Source: Nonomuraea candida
GTDB lineage: Bacteria; Actinomycetota; Actinomycetes; Streptosporangiales; Streptosporangiaceae
Assembly (NCBI RefSeq): GCF_000725485.1
Contig: NZ_JOAG01000063.1
Location: 23,461-87,460 of the forward strand
Reading direction: 5' to 3'
Length of the DNA stretch: 64,000 nucleotides
Within the stretch, counting starts at the first letter, position 1; every line of letters begins with the position of its first letter. The notes under the pieces are model-generated. The model was not told where the DNA came from. It worked only from the letters and a program-made list of their open reading frames with translations, and ran no database searches. Shown one piece after another: positions 50,329 to 58,817 of this stretch. The position numbers and the translations under genes are program-made.

Positions 50329-52329
50329 GTGGTGCGTACCTGGTTCGAGCTTGAAGAGGCCGAGGAGTTCGAGGCGGCCAAGGATCTGCTGATCCGGCGG
50401 TGTGTCACCTGGGCGGAGGAGCGCGGGCATCCGGTCGACGACCTGCTGCTCTCCGCCGCCGTCGACGCGCGGCACGAGAGCCGTGACGGCCGGCTGGCGT
50501 ACTGGGACGCCGCGCGGATCAGGTTCTTCCTGCTGCGGTACGTGCCGTACAAGGTGACGGCCCCGCGCGAGGAGCTCGACCTCGCCCCGGAGGTGCTGCG
50601 CACGTACCTGCGCTATCTCGACGTCACGGGGCTGCGTGACCCGCGCGGCGCCACGCTCGCGGAGGCGGAGGAGATCATCGATGGGGCGCGGACGGAGTAC
50701 GCGGCCGCGCTCGACGACCCCACGCTGCGCGGGGTGGCGACGTTCTGGGCGCACACAGCCCTCGATCAGGGCGTCGATCTGACCGTTCCTGGCGCGTTCG
50801 AGCGGTTCCAGCGCGAGCTCGACGCCGGGCGCGTTCCGTACGACGAGCAGGTTCTCGACCAGATCGTGCAGAACCGCTTCCTGAACGGCGGCGTCACCGA
50901 GGAGCGCGCCTTCCCCCAGCCGCCCGTCTCCCTGCCTCCCGCGCCGGAGCTGGCGGAGGCCGCCGCGCGCAGCCGGAGCGTCCGGCGTCTGGTCACCCTG
51001 GCCGACTGGGTGGGCAAGGACGGCCGCACCCTCACCAGCGCGGGCAACCTCCGCGTCGCCGACGCCCTTGAGGTGTCGGCCCTGCTGGGCACCGGCGAGG
51101 AGCGGCTGCGTGTCCGCAGCGCCACCGAGCTGCCGCAGCTCAACCTGCTGCTCGCCTGGGCCGGGAAGCTGCGCCTGACCCGCACCGCCAAGGGCCGGAT
51201 CTACCGCGTGGCCAAGGCCGCGCCCCTGCTGCGCGACCCGGAGGCGCTGTGGCGGCGCGCGTTCGAGGTGCTGCCGGAGCTGGGCCGGGAGGTCACCGTG
51301 CCTGTCGGGACGTGGCGGCCCGTGCCCCTCCTGGCCGAGGTCTTCGAGGAGGTCCTGCCGGACGTGCTCAACACCATGTACGGGCTCGACGACCTGCCGG
51401 TGGTCCGGCTCGAAGAGACGGTGTGGCTGGCCTGCCAGGAGTACTTCGTTCTCGACGAGCAGGAGGAGCGCCTGCGTGATCTCTGGCGCCGCGAGGTCGC
51501 CCGGGACCTGGGGCGCGTGTTCGAGGTCCTGTCCGACCTCGGGGCCGTGGAGCTCATCCGCGGACCGGCCGACCCTCTCTACGCGAGCGACCTCGACCAC
51601 GACGACCAGCCCCTGCCGCCGGACGCCGTCGAACGCCTGCGCGCCGCCCTCGCCGAGCCCGACCTCCCGCTGGTCCGGCTCACCCCGCTCGGCGTGCGCG
51701 GCGTCCGCGACCGCCTCCTCGCCGAGGGGCGCGACGCTCCTCTCGTCGGCGAGCTGGCCACCGCCCCGCCCGCCGGGCTGCTCGGGGTGCTCGCCCAGCA
51801 CTATCCGCCGGAGGACGCCGCCGCGGAGATCCAGGGGTGGCTGGCCCGGCCGGGGCAGGACGTCGAGACGTTGCTGCAGGCCGTGCGGGACTGCCCGTTC
51901 CGTACGCGGGTGGCGGCGATGCTGCGCGTCCTGGCCGACGCCCTTCCCGGCAGGCGGCTGCCGCACGACCTGCGTGACGACCCGGTCCTCGGGCCGGCCG
52001 TGTGGACGCAGCTCGTCGATGCCGGGGAGCTGGATCCCGGGTCGTTGAGCGAGCGGGAGCACCTGCTGCTGGGGGCGGAGAACTTCCTGTCGGTGCTGGA
52101 GCTGGCGGGGCCCGAGGGGCTGGTCGAGCAGCTCAGGACGATGGGGGGCGGGGACGCGTACGAGTTCGTGGCGGCGATCCTGGCCTCCGGGCACCACGAC
52201 GCCGTGGGGCTGCGGGAGCTGCGCGAGCTGGTGGCCGAGCCACTGCGCAGGACCGCCCGCCATCCTCTCCGCCTCGTCCCGACCCGGCCGCCGGGCGCCC
52301 GGGGCCGCCGGAAGAAGCGCAAGCACTGA
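50329..52329 (+). CDS. Uncharacterised large actinomycete protein
   Basis: A 666-aa soluble protein, Leu/Arg/Glu-rich and helical throughout, with no signal peptide and a basic tail (RGRRKKRKH). Tandem GTG codons start it after GGGAGG. Segments such as WDAARIRFFLLRYVPYKVTAPREEL and LADWVGKDGRTLTSAGNLRVADA look like conserved blocks of an actinomycete-only family; the latter resembles winged-helix-like folds. No catalytic motif seen. It is convergent to the radical SAM gene. Confidence 0.7.
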   Translation: MVRTWFELEEAEEFEAAKDLLIRRCVTWAEERGHPVDDLLLSAAVDARHESRDGRLAYWDAARIRFFLLRYVPYKVTAPREELDLAPEVLRTYLRYLDVTGLRDPRGATLAEAEEIIDGARTEYAAALDDPTLRGVATFWAHTALDQGVDLTVPGAFERFQRELDAGRVPYDEQVLDQIVQNRFLNGGVTEERAFPQPPVSLPPAPELAEAAARSRSVRRLVTLADWVGKDGRTLTSAGNLRVADALEVSALLGTGEERLRVRSATELPQLNLLLAWAGKLRLTRTAKGRIYRVAKAAPLLRDPEALWRRAFEVLPELGREVTVPVGTWRPVPLLAEVFEEVLPDVLNTMYGLDDLPVVRLEETVWLACQEYFVLDEQEERLRDLWRREVARDLGRVFEVLSDLGAVELIRGPADPLYASDLDHDDQPLPPDAVERLRAALAEPDLPLVRLTPLGVRGVRDRLLAEGRDAPLVGELATAPPAGLLGVLAQHYPPEDAAAEIQGWLARPGQDVETLLQAVRDCPFRTRVAAMLRVLADALPGRRLPHDLRDDPVLGPAVWTQLVDAGELDPGSLSEREHLLLGAENFLSVLELAGPEGLVEQLRTMGGGDAYEFVAAILASGHHDAVGLRELRELVAEPLRRTARHPLRLVPTRPPGARGRRKKRKH

Positions 52330-52396
52330 ACCTCGGCCGCTCCGCGCATCATGGCCTGCCGGCGGCGTCAGAGGCGTCGCCTACGTCTGGGAGGAC

Positions 52397-53452
52397 TCAT
52401 CGAGCGCTCGCCGCGCGGGGCCGAGGGACGTACGGCGGGCGGTGGTCGATGCGGTGGCGGACTTCGGGGGTGCCGAAGTGGCGGTCGATGCGCCGGGTCG
52501 CCTCCGCCCAGTCCTCCATCGAGCGGACCGCCGACAGGGCCTCCACGACGAACGGGTCGCGCCACCTCTCCCTGGCGCGCTCCCACAGCGTGCCGGCGTC
52601 CTCGGTGAGGAGGCTGCCGACGGTGCCCTCGTAGATGGGCATCGCGCGGACCTCGCCGTCCGGCTCCACCTGCAGCATGGGGAAGCCGTAGCGCCACACG
52701 AGGTCCGGATGCATCATCAGGACCATGTTGTCCGACGTCATGACCCGCACCGAGCGGGGTGCGAGGGAGCGCAGGCGTTCGGCGTGCTCGCGGCTCACCA
52801 GCGCGCGCAGGTCGTCGAAGCCCAGCAGCTCGTGCTCGGCGAACCCCTGCCTGCTCGCGAGGCCGGACGGCACCGCGGCGGCGAAGGTGAGGAAGCGCAG
52901 GTTCGGGAAGCGGGGAGCGACCGTCCGGCAGAACTCCTCCAGCTCGTGGAGGTTGGCGCGCAGGACCGCGTAGTCGACCCCGAACTCGATCGGGTCGCCG
53001 CCGCGCGCCACCCGTTCCCCGGAGAGGTCGTCGAGGATGGCCAGCGTACGCATCGCCCGCTCGAACGAGCCGGCCCGGCCGCGGATCCGGTCGTGCACCC
53101 CGGCGCTCGCCCCGTCGACGCTGACGGTGATCCGGGAGAAGACCCGGCACGCCTCCTCGGCCCACCCGCGGTCGAACAGCCATCCGCCGGTGTAGAGGTT
53201 GACCGCGGCCCCCGCTCCGCCGATCCGCCGGGCGACCTCCAGCAGGCCCTTGACCAGCAGCGGCTCGCCGCCGGCGAACTCCACCGCCTGCGGGCGCAGC
53301 GAGCTGATCGCGTCGGCGACCCTGAGCATCTCGTCGTGGCCGAGCTGCCGGGCCGGACGTCTGCCGGACTCGGAGTAGCAGTGCACGCAGCGCAGCGGGC
53401 AGGCGTAGGTGATGTCCCAGATGACGTCGCTGGGCCCCTGCGGGGTGCTCAT
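52397..53452 (-). CDS. Radical SAM enzyme of the lanthipeptide cluster
   Basis: A 351-aa enzyme with the 4Fe-4S motif CPLRCVHC (Cys18, Cys22, Cys25), GGEPLL for SAM binding, and VNLYTGGW. The C-terminal region (VEPDGEVRAMPIYEGTVGSLL) follows the layout of SPASM/twitch domains but has no cysteines there, so auxiliary clusters are unlikely. AGGAAAGG precedes the ATG. Its place 197 bp after the precursor gene suggests it modifies that peptide, for example by Cys/Trp cross-linking or epimerisation; the chemistry cannot be read from the sequence. Confidence 0.85.
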   Translation of the reverse strand: MSTPQGPSDVIWDITYACPLRCVHCYSESGRRPARQLGHDEMLRVADAISSLRPQAVEFAGGEPLLVKGLLEVARRIGGAGAAVNLYTGGWLFDRGWAEEACRVFSRITVSVDGASAGVHDRIRGRAGSFERAMRTLAILDDLSGERVARGGDPIEFGVDYAVLRANLHELEEFCRTVAPRFPNLRFLTFAAAVPSGLASRQGFAEHELLGFDDLRALVSREHAERLRSLAPRSVRVMTSDNMVLMMHPDLVWRYGFPMLQVEPDGEVRAMPIYEGTVGSLLTEDAGTLWERARERWRDPFVVEALSAVRSMEDWAEATRRIDRHFGTPEVRHRIDHRPPYVPRPRAASAR

Positions 53453-53558
53453 GGCTTGGTCCTTTCCTCGTTGCCGGACGCGTGGGGCGACGGACGGCTT
53501 CTCCTGGCACGCGGGCCGGCCTCCGCCAGAGGCGCCGATTCCGTGATGGGCGGTGAAC

Positions 53559-53596
53559 GGTGGTCCCGTTCCGGGTCGTACCGGAACGGGACCACC
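53559..53596. terminator. 16-bp perfect hairpin between precursor and radical SAM genes
   Basis: Arms GGTGGTCCCGTTCCGG and CCGGAACGGGACCACC enclose a 6-nt loop. It lies 54 bp after the precursor stop and 107 bp before the radical SAM start, with no T-tract. It could stabilise precursor mRNA or act as a partial terminator that lowers expression of the downstream gene. Confidence 0.75.
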
Positions 53597-53649
53597 TCCG
53601 GTGCTCAGCCCCGGTCAGGGCCGGGCACGATGATCACGACGGCCACGCG

Positions 53650-53766
53650 TCAGGAGGTGAAGGTGGCGTAGCAGGTCCAGTCGCAGAGCCAGGTGCTGAC
53701 GCAGGGGTACAGCTCCGACTCCTGGGCGGCGGGCAGCATGTCCAGGGCGTTGATGTCGAGCTCCAT
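53650..53766 (-). CDS. Lanthipeptide precursor peptide
   Basis: A 38-aa peptide. The leader contains NALDMLPAAQESELYP, similar to the LxxLPxx(E/T) leaders recognised by class III/IV synthetases. The probable core is CVSTWLCDWTCYATFTS with three Cys, two Trp and six Ser/Thr. Ser/Thr at 24-25 lie before Cys28 and Cys32, so one or two (methyl)lanthionine rings are possible, leaving Cys22 for other chemistry. AAAGGA precedes the ATG at 53766. It is encoded after the S9 protease and before the radical SAM gene. Confidence 0.85.
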   Translation of the reverse strand: MELDINALDMLPAAQESELYPCVSTWLCDWTCYATFTS

Positions 53767-53856
53767 GATGATGTCCTTTCGTTGACCGTTGTGCCGCTCG
53801 CTCCGAGACGGCCTTGCCACCGGCCCGCGCCGGCAATGACGGGGCCGGAGTCTGTG

Positions 53857-53876
53857 GGTCCGCGCGCGGGCGGACC
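53857..53876. terminator. Short GC hairpin after the S9 protease gene
   Basis: Stem GGTCCGC/GCGGACC with 6-nt loop, between the S9 protease stop and the precursor gene. Confidence 0.5.
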
Positions 53877-53884
53877 GGCTCCTG

Positions 53885-55675
53885 CTAGGCGGGTACGGAC
53901 GTCCCCGCGCGCAGGAAGTCGATGAGACGGTCGGCGACCAGGTGTCCCTCGCGGGAGACCAGCGGGTCGTGGCCGGACCCGGGGATCTCCAGGTAGACCG
54001 GCGCCACCGGGTGGCCGGCCGCCAGCAGCCGGTTGTGCAGCCGCCGGGAGTGGGCGACCGGGATGACCGGGTCCTGCGCACCGTGCACGATCATGATCGG
54101 CCGCCGCATCCGGCCCGCCAGCCGGGCCAGGTCGCGCGGGCCGAGCGCGTCGCCGAGCTCCGTCCGGCCGCCGAGGCGGTCGAGCAGCGCCCGTACGCCG
54201 GGCGGCCCGTCCCGGTACAGCTCCGGGCCGGACAGGAACGGCGCGACGACGGCGGCACGGGCCCACAGGTCCGGCTCCGCGGCGACGGCCAGCAGCGCCA
54301 GGTGGGCCCCGTAGCTGATGCCGTACAGCATCGGCCGCTGCCGGGCCGGGCCACGGGCCTGGGCCAGCGCGCGCCCGAGCCGCAGGATGTCCGCCAGGTC
54401 CGGGCCGCCCCACGCGCCGCGGATGGCGTCGCGGTGGGCGGCGCCGTACCCGGTGCTGCCGCGCTGGTTGGGCGCGACCACCGCCATGCCCGCCGCGGCC
54501 ATCCGCTGGAACAACGGCTCGAACCCGAAGTGCCAGGCGGCCTCCGGGCCGCCGTGCAACGCCAGCACGACCTGCTCGCTCGCCACCGGATCGCCGTACA
54601 CGATGGCCTCGACGGGCCCGGCCGGGCCCGAATAGTCCACCGTCCGCGCGGGCGTCCAGCCTTCCGGGTGCTCCCCGGCGGCGGTTCGCGCCGGGGACCG
54701 GAGCGGATCGGGCAGGGTGAGCACGCCCGGCGGGCGCTCCGGCGTGGCGTGCAGCAGGTGCAGCCCGGCGGCGGTCCAGCGGGCCGTCTGCTGCAACGTC
54801 CCGGCCGGCAGCTCCACCTCGACGGTGGTGTCCGCCACGAGGTCGTGCAGCAGCAGGTGGGAACGGCAGCGGCGGACGGCCGACAGGGCCAGATGCCGCC
54901 CGCCGGGGTCCAGGGCCAGGGGCGTGACGGTGCCCTCGACGCGGTTCAGCCGCTCGGGGAAGAGCGTCGGCGCCGGGTCGTCGCGGTGCCGTACGCCGAG
55001 CTGGAACGTGCCATCGCGGCGGGTCGCGGTGAGGAGCACCCCGGTACGCGGCGCGGCCATGAGCAGGTGCTCGCCGTCCGGCAGTCCTTCGAGCGGCGCC
55101 GCGAGACCGGTGGCGAGGTCGAGGACGATCGTGCCGCCCGCGCCCGGCTCGGGGCGGGCCAGCGCGAGCCGCCGGCCGTCCGCGTCGAGCCAGACGCCGC
55201 CGCCGGCCGCGCCGGGCAGCTCGGTGACCGGCTCGGGAGGCTCGGCCTGCCCGGACACCCGCCACACCTTGGTGCGCTCGCCGCTCTCGAACAGCAGGGC
55301 GGCGGTGCCCGGCGTGACGCCGCCGACGAGCCCGAACCCTCTGCCGCGCGAGGTGAGCAGTACGTGCTCCCCGGCCGCCGCGCCGTCCGTTCCGGGGACG
55401 GCGAGCAGCAGCCGGGCGGATCCCCGGCCGTGGCGGCAGAGCAGCACGCCGCCGTCTCCGACAGGAAGAGGGACCGGGAGCGGGAAGGTCCAGGAGTCCT
55501 CGCCGTCCCCGGTCGGGACCAGGCGTGGCCGGGGCGCGGGGCCGGTGAGGTCCCACAGCTCCGGCATGAGCCGGGCGCGGCCATGGGCGGCCAGGCAGGC
55601 GGCGTGCTCGCCGGTGGCGGAGAACCGGAAGTTGATCCGCCGGAGCTCCACGGGCAGGGTCCGGAGGGTGCTCAT
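53885..55675 (-). CDS. Prolyl-oligopeptidase-like serine protease, S9 (leader peptidase candidate)
   Basis: A 596-aa protein with an N-terminal beta-propeller-like half and a C-terminal alpha/beta-hydrolase half: ALHGGPEAAWHFG (oxyanion), nucleophile YGISYGAHLAL, acid in HGAQDPVIPV and His in GSGHDPL. No signal peptide. POP-type proteases remove leaders in several class III lanthipeptide pathways. The leader here has Pro12 and Pro21, the second just before the presumed core. It overlaps the synthetase gene by ATGA. Confidence 0.88.
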   Translation of the reverse strand: MSTLRTLPVELRRINFRFSATGEHAACLAAHGRARLMPELWDLTGPAPRPRLVPTGDGEDSWTFPLPVPLPVGDGGVLLCRHGRGSARLLLAVPGTDGAAAGEHVLLTSRGRGFGLVGGVTPGTAALLFESGERTKVWRVSGQAEPPEPVTELPGAAGGGVWLDADGRRLALARPEPGAGGTIVLDLATGLAAPLEGLPDGEHLLMAAPRTGVLLTATRRDGTFQLGVRHRDDPAPTLFPERLNRVEGTVTPLALDPGGRHLALSAVRRCRSHLLLHDLVADTTVEVELPAGTLQQTARWTAAGLHLLHATPERPPGVLTLPDPLRSPARTAAGEHPEGWTPARTVDYSGPAGPVEAIVYGDPVASEQVVLALHGGPEAAWHFGFEPLFQRMAAAGMAVVAPNQRGSTGYGAAHRDAIRGAWGGPDLADILRLGRALAQARGPARQRPMLYGISYGAHLALLAVAAEPDLWARAAVVAPFLSGPELYRDGPPGVRALLDRLGGRTELGDALGPRDLARLAGRMRRPIMIVHGAQDPVIPVAHSRRLHNRLLAAGHPVAPVYLEIPGSGHDPLVSREGHLVADRLIDFLRAGTSVPA

Positions 55676-58527
55676 GACGCCCTCCCGAGGACGGCCGCGG
55701 AGGTGTGGGGAGCGAAGGCGTCGGGAGTGGAGGCGTCGGGAGTGGAGGCGTCGTGAACGGAGGCGTCGTGAACGGACACCGTGCCGATCGCGGCGTCGGC
55801 CATCCACGGGCGGGGGCCGCCGTGCCGCAGCCGCCACAGGAAGGCGAGCACGCCCGCCAGCCCGGTGTTCCAGCCGAACGTCACCTCCAGGCCGTTCTCG
55901 TCGGGCACCACGAGGAGCCCGTCGCGCAGGGCGGCGCGCGCCCACAACAGGCCCGCGAGCTCCCTCGCCTGCTCCCGGTGGACCGGCTCGCCGGTCAGCT
56001 CCGCCAGGTCCAGCAGGAACTGCCCGTCCCCGGCCAATCCGTGGCAGGCCGCGGTGCCGGAGCGCAGCCGGTGGCCGTGCACGGCGACGGCCGCGGCCCG
56101 CGCCAGCTCCAGCGCGCGCCGGTCGCCGGTGACCGCGTGCAGGCGTACCAGGAACGTCCCGACTCCCGAGGAGCCGTTGCACCAGTGGGGCAGCCTCGCC
56201 CCGCCGTGCGGGCCCTCCGCCCACCAGGCCGCCGCGCCTTGGCGGACGGCCGCGTCCATCAGGGTGCGACCGGCGGTGGCGGCCGTGTCCAGGCAGTCCT
56301 CGCGCCCGAGCGCGACGCCGGCCGCCAGCAGGTACGCGGCGATCCCGGCGACACCATGGGCGAACCCGTAGTGCACCACCCCCGCCAGCGCGGAGTCGAA
56401 ATCCTGCGGGATGGGCCACAACACCGTGTCCGGCGTACGCCGCGCGACCTTGAGCAGCTCGTCGGCGCACAGGCCCGCCCGGTCGCGGAACGTCGCGTCA
56501 CCGGTGACGTGCCACAGGTGCAGCAGCGCCATCCCCGTCCCCGCCAGGCCATGGCAGATGTCCGGGTTCGGCCAGCTGACCGGCAGGCCGAGGGCGAGGC
56601 CGAGACCCGCCGCGCGCACCTCGTGGTCGTCGAGCGCCGTGCCCGTCTCGTGCAGGGCCCAGGCCATGCCGGCCCGGCCGAAGTACAGCCCCGGTGAGGG
56701 GCGGCGCTCGGTCGCGAGCCGGCGGATCATCCAGCCGGCGCCGTCGCGCAGGCCCGCCATCAGCCGGGCGCGCAGCTCGCGCGGCAGGGGCGCGGCTTGG
56801 GGCCGCACCACGGAGGCCATCAGGTGGAGCACGCCGGCCGCGCCGTACTGGACGGCGCACGGATCGGCGGTGACGCCGTACCCGGCGGCGCCGGGCCACA
56901 GCCACGTGTCGTCGGGGGAGCCCGCGCGCATGCCGCGCCAGGTGTACGCCAGCCCGTCGTGCAGCAACCGGTCCTGCTCGGCGGCGCCGAGGCGGTGGGC
57001 GCCTGGCGGCGCGGGCGGCTCCGAGCCGGACAGGAACGCGCGGACTCGGGCCAGATCCCACCGCCGGGCGGGATCCTCCGCCATCAGGCCCAGGATCAGC
57101 GGAGCCAGCTCGGTGGCCAGGGAATCGCCGGAGGCGGCGACCTCGACCAGCGTACGGACCCGGGAGTCCCACGGCCTGGCCCGCTCTCCCTCGTCGGGCG
57201 GCAACATCGGCTGGCACGCGGTCACCAGGTGGAACACGGTCGCGCCCAGCGCGTACAGGTCCACCTCGACACCGGGGCAGGGCCCGTGGACGGGGGCCCG
57301 CTCCTGCTCCGGCGGCGCGTACCCGCGGGTGCGGGCCCGCCCGACCGGCGTGCCGGGCATCGCCGCGGTCTCCAGGTCGATCAGCCGGGCGTCGCCGTCC
57401 CCGGTGACGATGACGTTGTTCGGGGTCAGGTCGCGTACGACGTAGCCCTGCTCGTGCACCGTCGCGACCAGGTCGACGAGCCGCCCCACCAGGCGCAGCA
57501 CCGTCTCCCGCCGGCTCGGGCCGCCGGCGGCGCGCTCGGCCGTCCACGCGGTGAGCACGCTCCCCTCCAGCTGCTCCTGCACCAGGAACAGGCTGTCGTC
57601 CTGGTCGAAGAGCGCCACCCGGCGCGCGGTGACGCCGAGCGGCCCGAACAGGCCGAGCATCCGCCACTCGTGACGTAGGTTGTCGCGCTCGTCACGCCCG
57701 CTCAGCTTGGCGCCCACATGCGGCCGGGCCTGCTTGACGACGACGCTCCCGCCGGTGTCGCGGTCCTCGGCCAGGAAGACCCCGCCCTTGGCGTTGTGCC
57801 GGACGGCCTGGCGCACCACGTACCGGCCGGCCAGCAGTACGGCCTCCGGCGCGGCCACCCTGACCGGGGCCTCGCCCGGCTCGAAGGGGCAGGACACCCA
57901 CGGCGGCGGCGAGTACCAGGCGTTGCGCTTGTCGGTCACCGCCGTGCCGTCGGGGGCCGTCAGCCGCGAGGCGTAGGAGCCGTCGTTGTCCAGCACGAAG
58001 GGCGCGGAGAACACCCCGTAGCGGTAGTGGACCAGGCTGCCCGGCCTGTAGACGCGATCGGACAGGATGCGCGGCCCGGGCAGGCCCATGGTGGCCTCGT
58101 GCAGCTCCTCGGCGATCGCGGTCGCCGCCCGGTCGTCGGGCGGATAGACGGTGATGAACTTGCCCATCGCCCCCCGGTCCTGCTCCCTGGCCACCAGATC
58201 GGACAGTTCGGCCAGCGTGGCCGCGAACTTGAACGGGCACCGGTGCCGCGCCAGCACCTCCACCGCGCGGGCGAGCACCACGGGCGCCGACAGCGGCGTC
58301 GCCGAGACGTGCAACTTCCAGCCCTGCGCCTGGCGCGCCACGCCCACCGGCGTCACATACGTCCACGGCCGGCGGTTGCGGAACTCCCACGTGGTGACGC
58401 TCTCTGCGCCGTTGGCCGCGAGGTCCGCGCGCGCCAGGGCCGCTCCGGCGATGTCCTCCAGCACGTGCCGATCCAGGTCGATCCGGTCGTCACGCACCTC
58501 GCGCCCATCCATCCCGAACTCCCCCAC
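55672..58527 (-). CDS. Lanthipeptide synthetase (LanL-like: lyase-kinase-cyclase)
   Basis: A 951-aa enzyme. Residues 1-220 are the phospho-Ser/Thr lyase-like region (QGWKLHVSATPLSAPVVL, FKFAATLAEL). About 228-480 is a protein kinase (RHNAKGGVFLAE, catalytic VRDLTPNNVIV near 365, IDLE in the DFG position). About 560-930 is a LanC-like cyclase that keeps all three zinc ligands: HWCNGSSGVGT (Cys near 782) and ACHGLAGDG (Cys-His near 827). Intact ligands point to class IV (LanL); class III enzymes usually lack them. GTG 58527 follows AAGGGGAG; an ATG 15 bp inside is also possible. It phosphorylates, eliminates and cyclises the precursor encoded downstream. Confidence 0.9.
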   Translation of the reverse strand: MGEFGMDGREVRDDRIDLDRHVLEDIAGAALARADLAANGAESVTTWEFRNRRPWTYVTPVGVARQAQGWKLHVSATPLSAPVVLARAVEVLARHRCPFKFAATLAELSDLVAREQDRGAMGKFITVYPPDDRAATAIAEELHEATMGLPGPRILSDRVYRPGSLVHYRYGVFSAPFVLDNDGSYASRLTAPDGTAVTDKRNAWYSPPPWVSCPFEPGEAPVRVAAPEAVLLAGRYVVRQAVRHNAKGGVFLAEDRDTGGSVVVKQARPHVGAKLSGRDERDNLRHEWRMLGLFGPLGVTARRVALFDQDDSLFLVQEQLEGSVLTAWTAERAAGGPSRRETVLRLVGRLVDLVATVHEQGYVVRDLTPNNVIVTGDGDARLIDLETAAMPGTPVGRARTRGYAPPEQERAPVHGPCPGVEVDLYALGATVFHLVTACQPMLPPDEGERARPWDSRVRTLVEVAASGDSLATELAPLILGLMAEDPARRWDLARVRAFLSGSEPPAPPGAHRLGAAEQDRLLHDGLAYTWRGMRAGSPDDTWLWPGAAGYGVTADPCAVQYGAAGVLHLMASVVRPQAAPLPRELRARLMAGLRDGAGWMIRRLATERRPSPGLYFGRAGMAWALHETGTALDDHEVRAAGLGLALGLPVSWPNPDICHGLAGTGMALLHLWHVTGDATFRDRAGLCADELLKVARRTPDTVLWPIPQDFDSALAGVVHYGFAHGVAGIAAYLLAAGVALGREDCLDTAATAGRTLMDAAVRQGAAAWWAEGPHGGARLPHWCNGSSGVGTFLVRLHAVTGDRRALELARAAAVAVHGHRLRSGTAACHGLAGDGQFLLDLAELTGEPVHREQARELAGLLWARAALRDGLLVVPDENGLEVTFGWNTGLAGVLAFLWRLRHGGPRPWMADAAIGTVSVHDASVHDASTPDASTPDAFAPHTSAAVLGRAS
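55714..55773. repeat. 15-bp tandem repeat in the synthetase 3' end
   Basis: Four units (GAAGGCGTCGGGAGT, GGAGGCGTCGGGAGT, then twice GGAGGCGTCGTGAAC) encode alternating HDASV/PDAST at the C-terminus of the synthetase on the minus strand. Confidence 0.85.
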
Positions 58528-58652
58528 AAGCGTCTCCCCTTGGCGTGCCTCGCCGGCCGATCAGCGTGAACCCGCTGCCGCTGCCGCTGCCGTTGGCGCT
58601 GCCGTTGTCGGCTGGCCAGCCCCCTGGCCGACTCCAGGTATAGGCACGGCGA

Positions 58653-58673
58653 CTTGGAACCGCCTTGGAACCG
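58653..58673. promoter_or_regulatory. SARP-like heptamer direct repeat upstream of the synthetase
   Basis: CTTGGAACCG occurs twice with an 11-bp period, i.e. TTGGAAC-CGCC-TTGGAAC: two heptamers with a 4-bp spacer as bound by SARP activators. On the minus strand TATACC at about 58638-58643 lies roughly 10 bp downstream and could be the -10 of the synthetase operon. No SARP gene is in the window. Confidence 0.5.
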
Positions 58674-58787
58674 AATGAAAGCCGCGGTCTGGCGCAGCGC
58701 GCCGGCCGTTCCCTGTGATCGCTGTGAGCGCAACCCGTACTCGCCCGCGCCGGAGGAGGCAGGCCGTAGAAATTCAGGGGAAGGACG

Positions 58788-58817
58788 ATGAAGGGATTGC
58801 TGACATGCGTGTCTTGA
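58788..58817 (+). other. Possible 9-codon leader ORF
   Basis: ATG with AAGGACG directly upstream encodes MKGLLTCVS and stops 13 bp inside the epimerase gene in another frame. It has a better SD than the epimerase itself, so it may couple or dampen its translation. Confidence 0.3.

Noticed and set aside
50254..52326. 690-codon minus-strand frame opposite the 666-aa gene
   Set aside because: Almost exact mirror of the plus-strand gene; the plus strand has the SD, better codon bias and block structure.
53942..55756. 604-codon plus-strand frame opposite the S9 protease
   Set aside because: Antisense to a gene with clear catalytic motifs.
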